Positions 62,108 to 64,000 of a stretch of 64,000 bases of DNA are shown in pieces. How positions within the stretch are numbered: position 1 is the first letter of the stretch; each line of letters begins with the position of its first letter. The notes beneath the pieces are model-generated. The model saw nothing but the letters and a program-made list of their open reading frames with translations, made no database searches and was not told where the DNA came from. The translations under genes were made by a program, and so were the position numbers. The stretch comes from Nocardia albiluteola (GTDB lineage: Bacteria; Actinomycetota; Actinomycetes; Mycobacteriales; Mycobacteriaceae), in assembly GCF_018860155.1 (NCBI RefSeq), contig NZ_JAHKNI010000025.1, positions 40,403 through 104,402 on the forward strand, given 5' to 3'.

Positions 62108-62661
62108 GAAGTTGCTCGCCGCAGCTCTGGACCTGCTGGCCGAGCGCGGTCGGCTCAGCGAGCTGACATTGCGCAAAACTGGCAGCTGGGCACCATCCAT
62201 CGAATCCTGATCTACCACTTCGGATCTCGTGACGGGCTCCTGGCCGCGCTGCTGACTGAGTTGCGGATCGCCGAACAACAGATGATCCGGACGTCGTACG
62301 CGGGGGGCTCGTTCGACGGTGCCCTGGAGATGGTGCGGCAGATGTATCTCGATCCCGTCTACGAACCTCGGGTGCGAGCGTTCTTCTACGTACTGGGTCT
62401 GGCGGTGCAGGACCCGGACACCTACCAGGAGTTCCTCGGCTCGCTGAACGACTGGACCGAGCTGTTCACCGCGCTCGCGGTGGAGGAAGAGCTCCTCGGC
62501 GAGGCTGCGCGCAACCTCTACCGCGTCTGGTCCATGCGTGGCCTGTGGTCACCGCGGTGACCACAGATGACCGGGACTGGGCTCGGAACGAGTTTCTCGA
62601 CGTGCTCACACAGTTGGGAGTTCGCGTTGACATAGGTGACTCGATCGATCCCGGTCACTGA
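62084..62661 (+). pseudogene. TetR-family regulator with two frameshifts
   Basis: The ATG at 62084 opens with PSPREKLLAAALDLLAERGR and LSELTLRK (HTH start). The frame breaks near 62178, and the sequence goes on in another frame with LIYHFGSRDGLLAALLTELR, DPVYEPRVRAFFYVLGLAVQ and EEELLGEAARNLYRVWSMRG to a stop at 62560. A further shift gives RDWARNEFLDVLTQLGVRV, the usual C-terminus, ending at 62661. It cannot make a full regulator, so the amidohydrolase gene upstream may be constitutive. Confidence 0.78.
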
Positions 62662-62873
62662 CACAAGACTGTGGACACCTGCGGTTGCGGCGACCGCTGC
62701 AGCACGGGAATCGTTATGCGCCGCAGTCGCCGCAGATGATCAGGGTACGGATTTCGTTCTTGCAGAAGCGATTCCGACTGGAGGCGGGTTGTGGTCATTT
62801 CTGATGCGATGGAGTGGCGTGCGGCATAGGCTGACACTGGCCTTGGGTTAGACGTATCGAGGGGGCGAGCATC

Positions 62874-63260
62874 ATGGACCCGGTATCACTGGGTATCGCG
62901 GCAGCAGCGCTGCTGGCATCGAAATTCGGGGAAGGGCTGGCCAAGGACGCTGGCTCGAGCAGCTGGCGCGCCGTTACCGGACTGCGTGAGCTGATCGCGA
63001 AGAAGTTCCGGCACGGCACCGAAACCTCAACCGCCCTCAGCGAATCGACGCCCGGCGCGGATCCGCAGCAACAAGCGGCCGCCGCCGTAATGATCGACGC
63101 GGCCGCGCGCACGGATTCCGGCTTCGCTGCCGACCTGCGTCGTCTGATCGACACCGCCCGCACGGACGCCACGGTCGAGGTGTTCCTGGCGAACGCGTAC
63201 GACCAGGCCCGGCAGGTGAACATCCGCGGCGACAACACCGGCACCATCAACCTCAGCTGA
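62874..63260 (+). CDS. Bell-like putative membrane-targeting effector with C-terminal amyloid-type motif
   Basis: The 128-residue protein begins MDPVSLGIAAAALLASKFGE, a short hydrophobic helix, then GLAKDAGSSSWRAVTGLREL, an arrangement like the Bell domain found in bacterial NLR-linked cell-death effectors. Residues about 20-105 are helical. The last 15 residues hold the motif QVNIRGDNTGTINL (114-127) and a stop. The next gene carries the same motif at its N-terminus, so amyloid templating from the NLR to this protein is likely. Bell-domain identity is by pattern only; a profile search would be decisive. Start ATG 62874 is preceded by GAGGGGGCGAGC. Confidence 0.65.
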   Translation: MDPVSLGIAAAALLASKFGEGLAKDAGSSSWRAVTGLRELIAKKFRHGTETSTALSESTPGADPQQQAAAAVMIDAAARTDSGFAADLRRLIDTARTDATVEVFLANAYDQARQVNIRGDNTGTINLS

Positions 63261-63354
63261 CGGAGAATCCGAGGTGCCCGACTTCGAAGCCCACGCACGC
63301 GACGCCGCCCAGCAGGTCAACATCGCCGGCGACAACACCGGCACCATCAATCTG
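63213..63354 (+). repeat. Paired 14-residue motif, direct repeat of 42 bases, spaced exactly 100 bases
   Basis: Bases 63213-63254 (QVNIRGDNTGTINL) and 63313-63354 (QVNIAGDNTGTINL) agree at 37 of 42 bases and 13 of 14 residues. The first ends one gene; the second begins the next gene. Asn/Gly/Thr-rich short motifs of this kind occur in NLR-associated amyloid signalling. Two of the five base differences are within the one changed codon; the other three are synonymous, suggesting constraint on the peptide. Confidence 0.8.
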
Positions 63355-63906
63355 CACTCCCATCACCATGAGGCAGCTGCCCCTCCGCGAGAACCGGTCA
63401 CCTCCACCCTTCCCCCGGCCCTGCGGGTGTTCGCCGGCCGCGACCGGGAGCTGAAACAGATCCTCGACGCCGCCGGACGAGAACGAGTGGTCGCGATCCA
63501 CGCCATCGACGGCATGGCCGGGGTCGGGAAGACCACCCTCGCCGTCCGCGCGGCTCATCAACTCGCCGACCGCTTCCCTGACGGGCAGTACTTTCTCGAA
63601 CTCCACGGCCACACTCCCGGCCGGGCACCAGCAGAACCGTTCGACGTGCTCGGCGAGCTACTGATCGAGCTCGGTGTCGACCCGCGCAGCATCTCCGGCA
63701 CGTTGACCGGACGGCGGGACCTATGGCGCCACCTGCTTTTCGGCAAGCGGGCACTGGTACTGCTCGACGACGCCACCAACCGGCAGCAGGTCGAACCACT
63801 GCTGCCCAGCGGTACAGGCTGTCTGACCCTGGTCACCAGCAGACGGCGGCTGCTGCTAACCGACACTCAGCACCTAGTGCCGCGTCACGCAACGTTGGGT
63901 AGGTAA
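63274..63906 (+). pseudogene. NB-ARC (NLR-type) STAND ATPase with N-terminal amyloid-type motif, truncated by an insertion
   Basis: From the GTG at 63274 the protein starts with HARDAAQQVNIAGDNTGTIN and a His-rich linker, then an NB-ARC domain: RVFAGRDRELKQILDAAG, Walker A IDGMAGVGKTTLAVRAA (about residue 75), Walker B RALVLLDDATNRQQV (about 165), and the sensor region CLTLVTSRRRLLL (about 188). A sensory repeat region should follow, but the frame enters an IS630-like end at about 63877 and stops at 63906. The full gene would be much longer. It is the regulator partner of the gene at 62874-63260. Loss of the C-terminus probably disables sensing. Confidence 0.75.
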
Positions 63907-64000
63907 TCCGGGCGGCGGATTTTCGAGCCGACGGCGAAGTCTCGGATCGGTCGGGCGTGCTGGTTGCGCCAGCGGACGTAGTCACCGATCGCCGCATCCT
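63877..64000 (-). mobile_element. IS630-like insertion sequence, left end (continues outside window)
   Basis: The element begins after the dinucleotide TA at 63875-63876 (IS630-type elements duplicate TA) with GTGCCGCGTCACGC as the presumed terminal repeat. The minus strand encodes a transposase tail (63885-64000). The right end is outside the window, so the repeat cannot be confirmed. Confidence 0.55.
63885..64000 (-). CDS. Transposase C-terminal part, IS630-like (partial)
   Basis: The minus strand from the window edge reads DAAIGDYVRWRNQHARPIRD followed by FAVGSKIRRPDYLPNVA and a stop at 63885. The WRN-x-HA and DYLPNVA ending resembles IS630-type actinobacterial transposases. Only 37 residues are in view, with no catalytic residues. 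Confidence 0.6.
   Translation of the reverse strand, partial: DAAIGDYVRWRNQHARPIRDFAVGSKIRRPDYLPNVA

Noticed and set aside
62636..62851. 71-residue plus-strand frame upstream of the Bell-like gene
   Set aside because: No ribosome-binding site or family resemblance; it overlaps the tail of the TetR relic and looks like chance.
1..64000. tRNA, rRNA and riboswitch genes
   Set aside because: I saw no cloverleaf-like or rRNA-like stretch and no riboswitch-like leader by reading; a covariance search was not possible.

Overview
The window looks like a chromosomal segment of a high-GC mycolic-acid actinomycete, most probably Nocardia or a close relative such as Rhodococcus. The grounds are dense high-GC coding, mycothiol-dependent enzymes (an MscR-type formaldehyde dehydrogenase and two maleylpyruvate-isomerase-fold proteins), a PknK-type kinase/ATPase, soluble P450s with small ferredoxins, and many IclR, MarR, TetR and PadR regulators. 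The assignment comes from gene content only; there is no rRNA or tRNA in the window.

Positions 1-31123 are a catabolic island for aromatic compounds. From left to right on the minus strand: an aromatic-acid MFS importer cut by the window edge, an ABM-domain protein, a 3Fe-4S ferredoxin, two P450s, a ferredoxin reductase, a flavin-binding PPOX-fold protein, a tandem-MarR repressor and a fumarylacetoacetate-hydrolase (FAH) family enzyme. Divergent from these are mscR and a metallo-beta-lactamase-fold partner, which remove formaldehyde. This suggests that the P450s O-demethylate methoxy-aromatics. Next come a broken PucR-type regulator and a meta-cleavage operon on the minus strand (MBL hydrolase, Dabb protein, extradiol dioxygenase, FAH enzyme, flavin hydroxylase), headed by a decayed GntR regulator. 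An unusual two-gene cupin/zinc-ribbon pair and an IclR gene follow. Divergent from the IclR gene is an operon with a small DUF4242-like protein, a cytoplasmic TAXI/NMT1-like protein, an FNR, a ferredoxin, a class II aldolase-fold protein, a DinB-fold protein and a small ORF. A PknK-like signalling ATPase separates this from a complete gentisate pathway: 3-hydroxybenzoate 6-hydroxylase, gentisate 1,2-dioxygenase, fumarylpyruvate hydrolase, mycothiol-dependent maleylpyruvate isomerase and an IclR regulator.

Positions 31124-42357 are a scar and insertion zone. It holds a MarR fragment, an internally deleted IS with 18-bp inverted repeats, a SnoaL/TetR pair, abutting ISL3 and IS256 fragments, a CGNR regulator divergent from a DHA2-type efflux pump, an epoxide hydrolase, a prolyl-iminopeptidase-like hydrolase, an IS481 element and an AraC fragment. 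Positions 42358-47919 hold an ABM protein, a CocE-type esterase, an acyl-CoA synthetase and a quinone oxidoreductase divergent from a TetR gene. A complete but inactivated IS701-like element with 24-bp perfect inverted repeats and a CTAA target duplication lies at 48146-49527.

Positions 50023-59922 hold a PrxQ peroxiredoxin, a PadR regulator, a secreted GH5 endoglycoceramidase-like enzyme, and a decayed sulfatase locus with two formylglycine-generating-enzyme copies and two sulfatase copies, all damaged, around a perfect 24-bp operator. A truncated PknK paralogue, an HSL-type esterase and a ketopantoate-reductase-like gene complete this part. Positions 60105-64000 hold a broken tyrosine recombinase, an M20 amidohydrolase with a frameshifted TetR gene, and a two-gene system in which a small Bell-like putative effector and an NB-ARC/NLR ATPase share a nearly identical 14-residue motif (C-terminal in one, N-terminal in the other). 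This is the layout of NLR-linked amyloid signalling. The NLR is cut by an IS630-like insertion that runs off the window.
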